Of a stretch of DNA of 64,000 nucleotides, positions 34,549 to 46,197 are shown piece by piece (positions within the stretch are counted from its first letter, which is position 1; every line of letters begins with the position of its first letter). Made by a program: the position numbers and the translations under genes. The notes below the pieces were generated by a model. It was not told the origin of the DNA, made no database searches, and worked only from the letters and a program-made list of their open reading frames with translations. The stretch comes from Chlamydoabsidia padenii (taxonomy: Eukaryota > Mucoromycota > Mucoromycetes > Mucorales > Cunninghamellaceae): the NCBI GenBank assembly GCA_025330725.1, contig JAIWND010000012.1:558001-622000 (forward strand), in the 5' to 3' direction.

Positions 34549-36654
34549 ATGTTAAAAGCTATCTGGTCGAAACTATTTGGTGAAACGATCGATCCTTCTT
34601 CTATCAATGCTGAATTACAACAACGATTAATCGATTACTTATCACAAACAAGCTTGGGGGAGACACCAGAATCAAGCCTGAAGACCAGTTTACTGATTGT
34701 ATCCATTCTACGACAAGCACAGTGTTGTTACAGGTGTACTTTACGATACATTGGCTGTCTTAACGATGACCTTTACCCATACTCTGCAGAGGTAATATAT
34801 ACATGTACATGTAATTGTTGAAACTAATAACTAGTGTTTTAATTGCTCTTTACCTAGGAAATCGATCTCGTACTTGATTCTCTACGGGGACGAACGCGAA
34901 CCTCAATTCAAGTCTGTACTGCTTGCCTGGGAACACTGCAATATGCCGATGATGACACTATGATGATCCAACCAATTGTGGATAAACTAAATGGTGACAA
35001 TTATGAAGTGACGACCTTTGACCTGACCTTGACTCTCCCACTCAGTCTGATCCACCGTGAAACACTCCTCAAGATTCATGTCCAAGATCAACTACAGCAA
35101 GACAAATCTTATCAACAAACCTGCAAGGCTTATCCGTGGACTTTTGATTTGGTGCGTGAAGCAAAAGATCCTATTCGATCCATCATGATGAATCGTTTGG
35201 TTCGTGCGACTGGCTTGAAAGGGATGCCTAAATCATCAAACTTCCATATCAACTTGTGTTTGAATCATCCTGGCACTGAAACTGAACACTCATTCCTTAC
35301 TCAAGTTAAAGATCCAGTGCTTCGACCACGCAAAAAGATGAAGAAGGTAAGGCGATTGCCGTTTGTAGGTGGGGAAAAGAAACATATGCTAATATAATCC
35401 TTTAATATATTAATCTTCTTGGTGATGGTCAAATCAGGGACAAGAAATCACGGTGGGTGAATCAAGACAACATATTGTAGAAGCATTGAAGGGACTCAGC
35501 TTGAAAGAAGCTCGATCGTAAGTATATAAAACAATGATGTAGGGGTGATGGAAACAGAAAAAGTTTATGCAATCTTATCATGTCCACTAATCTTTGATTC
35601 TTCATTAGACTTACCACCATTCCACCTTTACCGCAAACAGAAAAGGCCAGCATCGAATCTCTTACTTTGATTCATGATCCTGTATTGACTGGTGGTCGTT
35701 ATAACAAGTATTCTCGTCAATGTAGTCAAACACCATGGGTTGTCGGCGGCAAACGATTAACTGAACTCTCTGTATCTGACTGCATCGTGGGGGTATTCAA
35801 GAAACATCACCAATGTGAAGGTAAAAAAATAAAAAATAAAGAAAAAGGGTAAAGGTACAAAAGAAAGGTGACTCATTCTCTCTCTCTTTCTCTTTTGAAA
35901 AGATATCAAGTTTGTTACTGCTGGCCGTGAAGATGCAGATGTCCGCATGCTTGGTACTGGTCGACCCTTCTACTGCACTTTAATCAATCCTCGTCGAGCA
36001 GTACTATCGTCAAAAGAATATGAAGAAATGGAAGCCGAAATTAATAATGCACCAACTTGTCATGCGGTCAAAGTTAGACACATCCAAAATATCAACAGGT
36101 AAAAAAGATATCATATTCTTATTAACGTTATACAATATTAACACAAACTATTTTCTATTTTTGAATCTAGCAATGACACCCAACATATCAAGGACGGTGA
36201 AGAAACTAAGCGGAAAACATATCAAGCCCTAGTATGGTTCTCTCAACCATTGACTGACGAAATCGTGGACAGATGTAACAAGAAGGGCAGCCAACCATTT
36301 GTCACTGATCAAAAGACACCTATTCGTGTTTTCCAAAGGTAAGTCATGTCCTCTTTATTGGTAATGAAAAGAGTATTCACATTAACTAACACAACACATA
36401 CACTTAATTTTAGACGTGGGGCAGGCACACGAACAAAGACGATTCACCATATGACTCTAACAAAGGTGGATGGTGATGATAATTCTCAATTTGGTGTACT
36501 CAATTTGAATACTCAAGCAGGAACTTATATCAAGGAATTTGTCCACGGTGATCTGGGACGATCTCAACCTAATCTCGCAACTATCTCTGGGGTGGAAGGT
36601 GTTGATTTACTGGCTCTGGACGTACTGGAAGTCGACCTTCAATGGCCATTGTAG
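34549..36654 (+). CDS. PUS10: tRNA pseudouridine synthase Pus10
   Basis: Seven exons (34549-34791, 34858-35346, 35438-35517, 35609-35820, 35903-36098, 36171-36338, 36414-36654) give 542 residues. The N-terminal part has paired cysteines (CCYRCTLRYIG, VCTACLGTL) forming the Pus10 zinc site. The catalytic domain has TAGREDADVRMLGTGRPF with the catalytic Asp near 352, KTYQALVWF, a late QRRGAGTRTKTIH, and the closing LNTQAGTYIKEFVHGDLGRSQPNL. Pus10 makes pseudouridine 54/55 in archaeal and animal tRNA and is missing from budding yeast. Confidence 0.92.
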
Positions 36655-37004
36655 TAGTTTAGTCTGTTTATATCCCCCCTCCCTTCCAATACAGTCCTAT
36701 CTCATTTTTATATTCAACCTAGTTGTACTTGTACTTTTTTGAAATTACCGACTTGCATAGATTCATCTTTTTTTTTTTTTTTTTTTTTTTGTGATCATAT
36801 ACTTCTCCACCAATAAAGAAAAATCTTTTAAACCTCCAATGAACGGTCCATTCTATCACTGTTATACATGTGGTATTATCCATAAAAGTCTCAGGTACAG
36901 TACGATTTTTAACGAACCTTTCCCTTACCTTCCCTTTCCTTTCCCAAAAATACCATAATTTGAAATCCCGACACCTTTGAATTTATGGGTTTGAAAGAGT
37001 AAAC

Positions 37005-37930
37005 TTAGTTCAAATCCGCTAACCATCGCCTTGAATCTTAAGAAAGCCCTACAGCTTCAATGGACAAGTGATGCTCACTACAAAAGTGACCACGAGCATT
37101 CCTTAGCCTATTCCAACAAAGTTTACATAATGGCCAATATACCAAGTCCACTGTATGGAGCAAACTAGCCTCAAGATCGTTTTAACCTGACTTTTGTAAA
37201 AAAAAAAAGGATGTAGGATGAAAATGGACAGACGAGACCAAGCATATTTTCAAAACCCGCTTTTTCTCGACTTGAGTCTTAAGAAAGCCCTACTGGCTCA
37301 ATGAGCAAGTGATGCTAATGACAAAAGTGACCATGTGCATTCCTTAGCTTATTTTCAACAAAGTTTACATAATGGCCATTGTACTAAGTCCACTGTTTGG
37401 AGCAATAAAGCCTCAAGATCGTTTTACCCTCACTTTTGTAAAAAAAAAGTTGAAGAATGAAAATTGACACACAAGACAAAACTTGTTTTCAAAACCCGCT
37501 TACTCTCGCCTGGAATCTTAAGAGAGCTCTATTGTCTTAATGAACAAGCGTTGCTAATGACAAAAGTGACCATGTGCGTTCCTTGGCCTATTTCCAACAA
37601 AGTTTACATAATGGCCATTGTACCAAGTCCACTGTATGTAGCAGCATAGCCTCAAGATCGTTTTAGCCTGACTTTTGTAAAAAAAAAAAAAAAAGGATGT
37701 AGGATGAAAATGGACAGACGAGACCAAACTTATTTTCAAAACCCGCTTACCCTCGCCTTGAATCTTAAGAGGGGCCCTACTGCCTTAATGAACAAGCGAT
37801 GCTAATGACGAAAGTGAACATGAGCATTCCTTAGCCTATTTCCAACAAAGTTTACATAATGGTCATTGTACCAAGCTCTCTGTATGGAGCAGTATAGCCT
37901 CAAGATCGTTTTAACATGACTTTGGTAAAA
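37005..37930 (+). repeat. Tandem array of four ~240-bp units
   Basis: Four head-to-tail units starting near 37009, 37249, 37488 and 37735 (spacing 240, 239, 247). Each begins with TTTCAAAACCCGC or a decayed form, continues with TCTTAAGA, a CATTCCTTAGCCTATT block, CAACAAAGTTTACATAATGG and CCTCAAGATCGTTTTA, and ends in TTTTGTAAAAA. Length differences come mainly from the A run. No unit encodes a convincing peptide. Confidence 0.88.
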
Positions 37931-38679
37931 AGAGGATGTATTTTAATTTCCGCTTTCTAAATTGGGAGCTCTTTTGACTTTCAAGAACATGTCTAATCCA
38001 AATTATTCTGGTGTTCACTACTTCTAATACAAACAAGATATACTTTTGAGCCTAAGACAAATGACCGTTTCAAAAGACATTGTATAATGAAAGAGAGAGA
38101 ATTAGCACGCTGACAAAGCTACACTCGGGCCAAAGTTTTGGGTAATCAAAGAAAAATTTAAAAAATTCTTATGCAAGTCTTTACGGCGGTGATTGAAGCT
38201 ATCTACCAACTACGGAACGGTCCGAAAGGTTTCAAGTTACACATATTCAAATCCCGCTCTGAGGGCCCCACATTTTTTTCTTTTTAAAATTCAGAATGAC
38301 TCTTTTTTTTTTTCTTCTTCTTCTCCTACTTTACATCAATGTACGGAATCGGTGACAAGCAACTTATCTAAGACTATGAACCTTGACAATGTCCCACTTG
38401 ATAAAAAGGTATTGACAAACCCCCTTCCCTAAGATTAAACTAATGCTCCATTCAGGAAACTGACCTTTTGTGTGTAATAGGGCAGTAAACTTTTTTCCCA
38501 GGTCAAATTGGTATTTACTATGGTGCCTAGGTAAAAATATGAATCAAGTGACTTGATGTAGTAAAAAAGTAAAAAGGGTTTGCATAAATAATTGCTTCTT
38601 GAACCGCAAACAAAAAGGTACATGGACTATATAATGATGAAACTCACCTTCATCTTTACTTTTTAGCTAAAAATAGAAT

Positions 38680-38705
38680 CTCTCTCTCTCTCTCTCTCTC
38701 TCTCT
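38680..38705 (+). repeat. (TC)n microsatellite
   Basis: Uninterrupted TC dinucleotides, about 160 bp upstream of the NmrA-like start. Confidence 0.9.
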
Positions 38706-38864
38706 AAACCGACTGGTATATGACTGGATGAATCAAGATGGATGATCACAAGGGGTTAATGAACTCTTGGGCATCTGACATGCAATGTAAGAAAAACAAC
38801 AAAAAGATTATAAATATCTTGCAACTACTCATCTTCTTCTTTTTCTTCTTCTTTTATATAGCAC

Positions 38865-40017
38865 ATGATATTAATAACAAACGCAGATCATTATATTGGA
38901 CACAGTATCACTTCACACCTTTGCTCTCATTATCCCGATATTCGATCTCAACTACGTATACTCTGTCAAAACGATACTCAATGTGCACACTTTAGGAAAC
39001 ATGGAATCGACGTACGACAAGTAGATTACCAACATCCTCATTATCTATCATTAGCAATGCGAAAGGTCGATCATGTTGTGCTTGTGGTTGGCTCTCATAT
39101 GGATCGGGTGACTAGCGCAAAAAACATCTGTCGGGTGGCCCAAAGATCAGGTATAAAGTCCATCATCCCGATTTCCCACGTTGGTGCCCTTTGTCCTGAT
39201 ATGACCTCTTCACTTATGGATTATGCTTTAATCGAAGAAGAAATCATTAATACTGTCGACTGTGCTTGGACAATACTTCGGTAAGTCATATATTGACAAC
39301 AATAAATAATCAAGGACTAAACCCTCTTCTCTTTCTATTTAAATAGGACGGACTGGATTCAACAAGATTTCCATTTATGGACAACTCATGCTGAAAGGTA
39401 TCGCACCTTTCCTTTACCAATCAACGCCAATACTGAATTCTGTCCTATTGATATTCAAGACGTATGTGAATCTGTATCTTCGCTCCTTCTCAACCAAGAT
39501 GAAACGGCAACAATAGTCGACGAATTGGATGATTTACATGTGGGGCAAGTCTACACCTTGACAGGTCCACAAGTGGTCAATGGGAAGGACATCATCCAAA
39601 GTTTGGTCATCGCAACGCATTACCCTACTTGGCGGTTTATGCAAATACGACCTATGGATCTTCGGGACTACCTTTATCATTTACAAACGAACATCTTTTT
39701 TGATGCTCGACTGAAAAAGGATCGTGCACGGATACTAATGGATGACTGTGGGACCTATCGATTTAATATCATCAAGGCGCCTTCTCAGTCTGGTAAGAGA
39801 CAGGAATAAATGTAAAGATGGTGCTAACTATGAATATTGTTTTGTTATCAATCAAATAGATCAACAAGTGCAGGACTTTTTGGACTACTTTGATTGGGTA
39901 TCGCATACTTCAAGCAGTATATTTATTCCTCACGTGCAACTCCTTACTAACAAGTCTCCTCGGTCTATGGATGCCTTCTTTTTAGATAATGCTATTAGTT
40001 TTAAACCCCGGGAATAA
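38865..40017 (+). CDS. NmrA-like NAD(P)-binding Rossmann protein
   Basis: Three exons (38865-39280, 39347-39792, 39860-40017) give 339 residues. The N-terminus MILITNADHYIGHSI is a beta-alpha-beta dinucleotide fold with the GxxGxxG loop altered to NADHYIG. The later blocks KHGIDVRQVDYQHPHYLSLAM, KVDHVVLVVGSH, GIKSIIPISHVG and TILRTDWIQQDF follow the NmrA/atypical SDR pattern. The domain around VGQVYTLTGPQVVNGKDII is the usual C-terminal substrate region. These proteins act as redox sensors or reductases; the ligand is unknown. The start codon was chosen because beta-1 begins at once. Confidence 0.78.
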
Positions 40018-40663
40018 CAATTCTATATGTAGTAATATACTTTGTTTTGTTTTGCTAGTATATATTGTTATTATCTATTGTCTTTTATCAACTCTAATAA
40101 ACTGCTATTGCTTGACTATATATTATACTCAACAAGTACACTGTTAGTACTGCAACAATGTTTGTAATGTTGTCTTGGCTTATTAATGGAAATGGATACA
40201 AGTGGTGATGGAATTTTTTTTTTTCTTTTGTTGCTCAGCAGAGAACCCAGTGTTTCGATACAAGTAAAGTCCCTCGCCTCGCATGATCATTTCTCTATCA
40301 CTTGTGATAAGAAATGGTAGAGCTGATCAGATGTTGATTTGGTAAAAGTATTAGTATAAACCATCCATTGATTGAAAGAGATGTCTAAAGTTAGGTCACA
40401 TTGGATAGTCGTCAACTGTTAATCTTTTTGGTCATGAGGCTTCCCTTCGGAAACTCAATTTTTGCATGAATGTCGGAGTTGGAGTGTTGAAAAAGTTGGA
40501 TACAGAGATTATAATATACCACGATAATCAAACAGGACAGAATTATAAAAATATTTCTTTATTTACTAATGCATATATTGTTTATTAGATATATAAGTGA
40601 TATTATTTTATAAAAAGAAAGGGGGACGGGGTAAAACAAAGGATGGGTATAAAGGGTAAGAAT
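40018..40663. other. Convergent intergenic spacer
   Basis: Lies between the 3' ends of the NmrA-like gene and ATP11. No clear recurrent element, RNA gene or credible ORF. Confidence 0.4.
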
Positions 40664-41301
40664 CTATTGTATAACTTTATCCATAGTAGCAATCAACAAG
40701 TGGTGATCAAAATCTTGAGGATGTTCATGGAATTGCTGGACCAAACGGAATAAATCTGTGTCCCCATAGAATCGTTGGACACAAAAAGCCAAAAACTGAG
40801 CATCTTGACTGGTAACAATGTTGGGTTGGTGAATATGGCCGTGCATCAGGACGATTTGTTTAGAGTGTTGTAGTTCATCATAATGTGTCAATGATAAAAA
40901 AGGGCGTGCTTGGTCTTGTCTGAGTTTGTATTCGGCAAGAGAGGTAAAGTAGCATTGGGTTTGATGGAATTGTAAAAGGTAGAATTCCAATCCGTTCGGT
41001 CGAGGTAAAGGGAAGATAAACATCGGGTAGCGTTCACCTCGTTCTTGAAGGGTTTGGAAGATGTGGGCTGGAATGACTGCGTTGATGACATTTTCTTTGG
41101 TGCTGTGATACGTGTGCCATAGTTGAGCAATCCTTTCAGGCGATTCTTTTTCCAGTAGATCTAGTTTCACAAAGTCATCGAGTTTCTATGTAAAGGCATC
41201 AAAATTTAATAATTGTGTCCCATTTCATATGTATATCATTACCGGTGTCGAAGCCTTTACGGGTGAAGATGGCAAAGGAGAGGATGGTGGTCCTTGTTTG
41301 G

Positions 41302-41332
<31 letters not shown>

Positions 41333-41772
41333 AAAGGAAGGTGTAGTGGCTACCGTCTTTTTGGCTTGTTGCTTGAGTTGTTGTACTGAGACTCCATGCC
41401 TGTAAAAGAGAGATAGGAATGGTGTTAGTTATCCATGAAGCGAGTCTTCTTACTTTCCCGTCTTTTTTTTTTTTTTTTTTTTTTTTTACCTGCGAGCTTT
41501 TTGGACAATCTTGTCAGCATATTTGAGTTCATAATCAATCTTGAAACGATTGGCTTGTTTGGCGATATTACGAATACGATCTATGTCGCAAAAAAGAAAT
41601 AAGTTAAATAAAGTCATGTTGATATGAATGCCTAATTACCTTGTTCACTACTTGTAAAGAATAAAGATGGTGGGGTACCAACAACGTGAGCATAACGAGC
41701 TGAATGTGATACTATTCCAAATGGTGACTTGTTGCAGGTCTTTAATAGTGAGGAGGAGAGAGTTTTAAGCAT
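40664..41772 (-). CDS. ATP11: F1-ATPase assembly chaperone Atp11 (ATPAF1)
   Basis: Atp11 binds free F1 beta subunits in the mitochondrial matrix until they assemble with alpha. Four exons (41772-41640, 41580-41490, 41399-41243, 41185-40664) give 300 residues. The N-terminus is a presequence. A glutamine run (about Q10) and proline-rich linker precede KLDDFVKLDLLEKESPE, the domain start. Family blocks IAQLWHTYHSTKENVINAV, PMFIFPLPRPNGLEFYLLQ, and ARPFLSLTHYDELQHSKQIV are clear. It shares a 207-bp divergent promoter with OXA1. Confidence 0.92.
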
Positions 41773-41979
41773 TAGGTTAAAAGAAGAAAGGAAGAAAAAA
41801 GAGCAGACATGAAAAAGCGATGCTGTCGCAGGATTATAAAAATGACAGCTGGGTGGCTTTTTCGTCAGGGGGTTCCTGGGCTGGCTGGTTCATTATGCGG
41901 CGGTTGAATTTATTTCTTTCAAAAGAAAAAAAAAAAAGGCTTCCCTCTTGCTGCCTTTTCTTCATTCCATTTATTCAAA
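41773..41979. promoter_or_regulatory. Bidirectional promoter of ATP11 and OXA1
   Basis: Only 207 bp between two head-to-head mitochondrial-biogenesis genes. One element copy, GCGGCGGTTGAA at 41897-41908, lies 125 bp from the ATP11 start and 72 bp from the OXA1 start. Confidence 0.6.
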
Positions 41980-43472
41980 ATGCTTGGTGCCCACAAACGA
42001 CTGGTAACGAAATCGTAAGTGTCATATTGTACCGTAGAAGCATGTGATATCATAAAAAGTAAAAGTGACTAATCAACTCTACTCTCTTAAACCTACATAG
42101 TATTGTCGCTCCTTTGGGAAACGTCTCTCGCTCAGTAAGTCCAATTTGATAATGCAAACTATTATTATCAAACTTTTATTAACCTTTTGCTTCTTCTTCT
42201 TCTTTTTTTTTGGTAGTATTCGACAGCTCGTTTGCTGCCTAATCGTTCTGTATTGGGTGTCACTTCTAATATCATGGTAAAGACAACTCAACGATCGACT
42301 GGCTCAATCTTCCTTCACCAATACAATATGCGACATTACACCACTTCTGGTTCTGAAGACGATCAAACTACTGCTGCTAACACTGACACCACCACTACCA
42401 CCACAACAACAACAGCTGAAGATCTCACCAGTGCGACGAACCTACAATCACCTGCCGTACCCGATACCTCTTCTTTGGACACTTTAACACAAACTCCCGC
42501 GGCCGAATCAATCATTGGAGCAGCTGCACAAATTGGTGATTTCAAGACGATGGGACTCTGCAACTTTACCCCCGTGGGTGGTCTGGAAGCGATGTTGGAA
42601 GCAGTACATGTGACGATGGGATTACCATGGTGGGCATCCATTGCCGCGGCTACTGTCATCGTACGTACCGCCCTCTTGCCTTTGATCATCAAGCTTCAAC
42701 GAAACAATGCTCGCCTCATGAACATTAACCCTGAAGTGACACGAATCATGAACAATCTCAAAACAGCCCAGGCGGAAGGTGATGCGGTGGCGACGGGTAA
42801 ATACTCTCATGAAATCAGCGATCTCTTCAAGAAGAACCAATGTCATCCTATGAAATCTCTTGGTTTGCCTTTGGTACAAATGCCCGTGATGATCTCTTTC
42901 TTTATGGCTCTTCGTGCAATGGCTGAATTACCTGTGCCTGGTATGACTGAAGGTGGTATGTCTTGGTTCACTGACTTAGCGGCAAAGGATCCTTATTATG
43001 TGTTGCCTGCTGTCAGTGCTGCGGGTATGTTGTTGGTATTGGAAGCGGGTACTGAAGCTGGGGCTGCTACTCCTCAATCCAAAGGAATGAAGAACTTTAT
43101 GCGTGGTATCACTGTCTTGACTGTGCCATTCACTGCTTGGATGCCTAGCGTAAGTTACTTATATATGAAATGAATCAATGGCTAATCCTCTTTTCTTTTT
43201 TTATCATCTAGGGTGTGTTTGTCTATTGGATCACTTCTAATATGTTTTCTATTGGTCAAATTTTGGCATTGAAGAGCCCTAGTGTTCGTAGTGCACTGAA
43301 CATTCCTCAACTTATCAAGCCCGCCAAGGAATTAACAAAGGAATCAAAAGGTTTTATGGAAAACTTCAAGGATCAACAAAAGCTATACGAAAAGAAGGAA
43401 AAGGATCGGGTGTTACGGGAACGCCAACAAGCGGCTGCCATTGCTAGAAGAGCCTCCAAACGTAGATTTTAG
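41980..43472 (+). CDS. OXA1: Mitochondrial inner-membrane insertase Oxa1
   Basis: Oxa1 inserts mitochondrially encoded and imported proteins into the inner membrane. Four exons (41980-42014, 42101-42134, 42217-43149, 43212-43472) give 420 residues. A presequence and Thr-rich linker precede the YidC/Oxa1 core: MLEAVHVTMGLPWWASIAAA, TVIVRTALLPLIIKLQRNNA, MKSLGLPLVQMPVMISFFMA, a third and fourth span, and VFVYWITSNMFSIGQ. The C-terminal KDQQKLYEKKEKDRVLRERQ is the positively charged ribosome-binding tail. Confidence 0.95.
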
Positions 43473-43848
43473 ATAAACCCTAGTTATAGACATACTGTTT
43501 TTTTTATGTATTACTTTCATTTAAACTTGATAAAAAAAAAGGATATTCTCTCATTACATATTACCTTGTCTGCCTTTTGCAATGCTGGAAGTGGTTTCTC
43601 AAGCGAGGATTGTATTTTAAACGCCGCTGGTGCCCGACACAAAAAGGATGAAATCTGAATGTATATCCATTTTGTTTAATATCAATAGCTTAATATGAAT
43701 GATGGTAAACCTATAGTATCATCGGGGGATTGTGTATATACCAACTTCTTTGGGGGTTTGCATTTAGACATGGGCAGGTGGGTTTTACCTCTTCCGGAAA
43801 CAGTAAATGGTGTCGGAATGTGAAATAAACAACACGAACCATCGATTG

Positions 43849-43888
<40 letters not shown>

Positions 43889-43927
43889 TTCTTTCTCTTC
43901 TCTTCATATATATTAATCACCTGAATA
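43473..43927. promoter_or_regulatory. Promoter region of calcineurin B
   Basis: Element copy TTTAAACGCCGC at 43616-43627, about 300 bp before the CNB1 start. An A run of about 30 nt precedes the gene (43855-43883). Confidence 0.45.
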
Positions 43928-44595
43928 ATGGGTCAATCAGGGTCGCACCTCGAGGATATGGTGAATACCTCCAACTGTAAGGTTTGAAACGACCAGAAAA
44001 AAAAAACTCCCCCATTTCCATCATAATATACTCACTTGACCTTTTTTTTGTGTGTGTAGTCTCTGCTGAAGAAATCCAACGGCTATACAAAAGGTTTATG
44101 AAACTGGACAAGGACAATTCTGGATCTATCGACAAGGATGAATTCATATCTATTCCTCAAATTGCCAACAATCCTCTAGGGTCACGGCTGATTGCTATCT
44201 TTGATGAAGATGGAGGCGGAGATGTGGACTTTCATGAGTTTATTAAAGGCCTGAGTGCGTTTAGCGCTCGAGGTAATAAACGTGAAAAATTAGAATGTAA
44301 GTATATATATATATAACTAGTTGGATATGGGATTGAGTATTCACTTTATGGTTTAATAGTTGCATTCAAGGTATATGATATGGATCGGGATGGGTTTATC
44401 TCCAATGGTGAACTCTTTTTGGTACTCAAGATGATGGTGGGTAACAATTTGAAGGATAATCAACTACAGCAAATCGTCGACAAGACCATCATGGAGGCCG
44501 ACAAGGATATGGATGGTAAAATCAGCTTTGATGAATTCTTGATCATGGTGGAAAATACCGATGTGGCCAACAAAATGACATTGGAAACCTTCTAG
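43928..44595 (+). CDS. CNB1: Calcineurin regulatory subunit B
   Basis: Calcium sensor of the protein phosphatase 2B heterodimer. Three exons (43928-43976, 44060-44296, 44360-44595) give 173 residues. MGQSGS offers an N-myristoylation site. Four EF-hands are complete: [42 protein letters not shown] and [14 protein letters not shown], with the linker [15 protein letters not shown] typical of CnB. In Mucorales calcineurin controls the yeast-hypha switch and azole/FK506 response; that is family knowledge, not seen here. Confidence 0.95.
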
Positions 44596-45015
44596 TTTAT
44601 AGACCGCCCCCTCTCCCATTTTATTAATTATTACTCGATTACTTTTATGATATAATAGTATATATTTTACCTCTTCATTGACCTTTTTTAAATAAAACAT
44701 ACATAATATACAGACATCATTATTATGCATGAAAAATGATCAAGGTGGGATAAAGTACAAGCTTTTTTCCATCCACTATGGGACGTAACATTATAATATA
44801 ATAGACATTTAGATCGTTTATTAAAAGTGTATGATAAAACAAAATGAAATCAAGGAATCAATATAAACAACAATAAAACAAATAATCAAGGAGAAGTATA
44901 TACAACTAACTAATAAAACTAAATAGTAGAGATGAATGGTATCCAGTCAATAATCCAATAAAAGACAAGTTGCGTGTCATCAATGACAAACAAAGCTTCT
45001 TCTTTTTTTTTTTTT
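44596..45015. other. Convergent intergenic spacer
   Basis: AT-rich 3'-3' spacer between CNB1 and the acidic orphan. No recurrent element or gene seen. Confidence 0.4.
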
Positions 45016-45549
45016 TTATGCCATGACCTGAATATGATGTGTATCCAAAGTATCATCATCATCCACCACAATAATTTCTTCATCGTCGTCTTCGTCTTCG
45101 TCTTCTTGTATATGGAGATGTAAGTGATGATTTGGTGATAAAAGGTAATGTTCACTATAGACATCATCGTCATCCACCGTATCACCTTGTTGATTCGTTT
45201 CATCCAATGCCAAAGCCAACATTAATCCGTCTTCATCATCAAAATCATCCAAGAGTTCACCATCCGCTTCACATTGTGCCACCAAATCTTCAAGCCAAGT
45301 TTCAAGACACCGTTCCGTTTCGTCCTTGACCATTTTACCTTCCTCATCCGACGAGAGTTCTTCGATTTGTAACATGAGAATCTTGAAGGTTTCCATCACT
45401 TCTGCAGAGATTTCGCCAGTAGAAGGTGTTGATCGGATTTCAGAGAGGACTTTAGTCAGGGCAGTCAGGAGATCGGTTTGAGGACACCGCCGTTTTTCAA
45501 CAGGTAAGACACCAGTTTCTTCAGGAGTACTTGATCTACTTCGTTTCAT
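45016..45549 (-). CDS. Small acidic protein of unknown function
   Basis: Uninterrupted 177-codon gene. I do not recognise a family. The N-terminus is basic (MKRSRSS, EKRRCPQTD) and could be a nuclear signal. Residues about 20-100 are predicted helical (LLTALTKVLSEIRS, VMETFKILMLQIEELSSDEE, ERCLETWLEDLVAQCEADGE). The C-terminal 75 residues are strongly acidic (EDEDEDDDEE, VVDDDD). The acidic tail and basic start suggest a chromatin or transcription adaptor, but that is only a guess. An element copy lies about 206 bp upstream. Confidence 0.6.
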   Translation of the reverse strand: MKRSRSSTPEETGVLPVEKRRCPQTDLLTALTKVLSEIRSTPSTGEISAEVMETFKILMLQIEELSSDEEGKMVKDETERCLETWLEDLVAQCEADGELLDDFDDEDGLMLALALDETNQQGDTVDDDDVYSEHYLLSPNHHLHLHIQEDEDEDDDEEIIVVDDDDTLDTHHIQVMA

Positions 45550-46197
45550 TTTTATGTTGTGTTGTGGTCAAATAAATAAAGAGAGAGAGTTTGTAGAGAA
45601 GGCGGAATTCTTGTTATAGGATGGTATTTCCTGCTTGTTGATAAAGTGACGCCAATACGTGGATGTTAAATAAAGGATCAGGAGAAGATGTAAGAGAAAG
45701 AGAGAAAGAAAAGTTGGCTTTTGTTTTTTCTTGGGTGGGTCAATGATTAATGGATTTAAGCGCCGAATGAAAATGTTTTGGATCAACCTCTTGAACAATT
45801 TGCCTTGTTTCCCCATTATTACTTTGACATTATGCAATTGAGTGCTTCTTTCGAAATAGCATACCATGATACTTTTTATCCTTTTCCTTCTCAAATGCAT
45901 ACCGTACATTGGCCTGAAGCATTGGTTTTTAAAAAAAGAACATTGTAGAACAATGTAACCGAAGGAATCATAATTTCAAACAGCGAAAGCGTGAGATTAG
46001 AGATCGAGAAGTTTGATGATTTAGGTGATGTGATCGAAGACTACCCCAAACCCCGAAAAGGAAATGACGAAATTTAAATGTCCTATCAGCCCATCCATTA
46101 ACACATCCATTATTAACAAGTAAAAAGAATCAAATTTATTAAATAAAGTAGTGAGACAAAAGGTAAAACTATAATCAACACATTATTATACACTAAT
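45550..46197. promoter_or_regulatory. Promoter region of the acidic orphan
   Basis: Element copy TTTAAGCGCCGA at 45755-45766, 206 bp before the start. The rest is the downstream region of DHTKD1, with no gene seen. Confidence 0.45.

Larger units (their letters stand above)
36655..38864. other. Long spacer with tandem array upstream of the NmrA-like gene
   Basis: The 2.2-kb spacer between two plus-strand genes holds the array at 37005-37930, described separately. Isolated element copies are at 36959-36971 (TTTGAAATCCCGA) and 38246-38257 (TTCAAATCCCGC). A (TC)n tract lies at 38680-38705. No protein-like ORF is visible. Confidence 0.5.

Noticed and set aside
37005..37930. CRISPR array
   Set aside because: Units are ~240 bp and similar throughout, with no short repeat/variable spacer pattern, and the genome is eukaryotic.
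38738..38795. Upstream exon of the NmrA-like gene (MDDHKGL...)
   Set aside because: Splicing its donor to the acceptor at 38861 breaks frame, and the Rossmann strand begins properly at the ATG at 38865.
39999..40010. Element copy TTTAAACCCCG at the end of the NmrA-like gene
   Set aside because: It lies in coding sequence (FKPRE-stop) and is explained by codons, so I left it out of the count.
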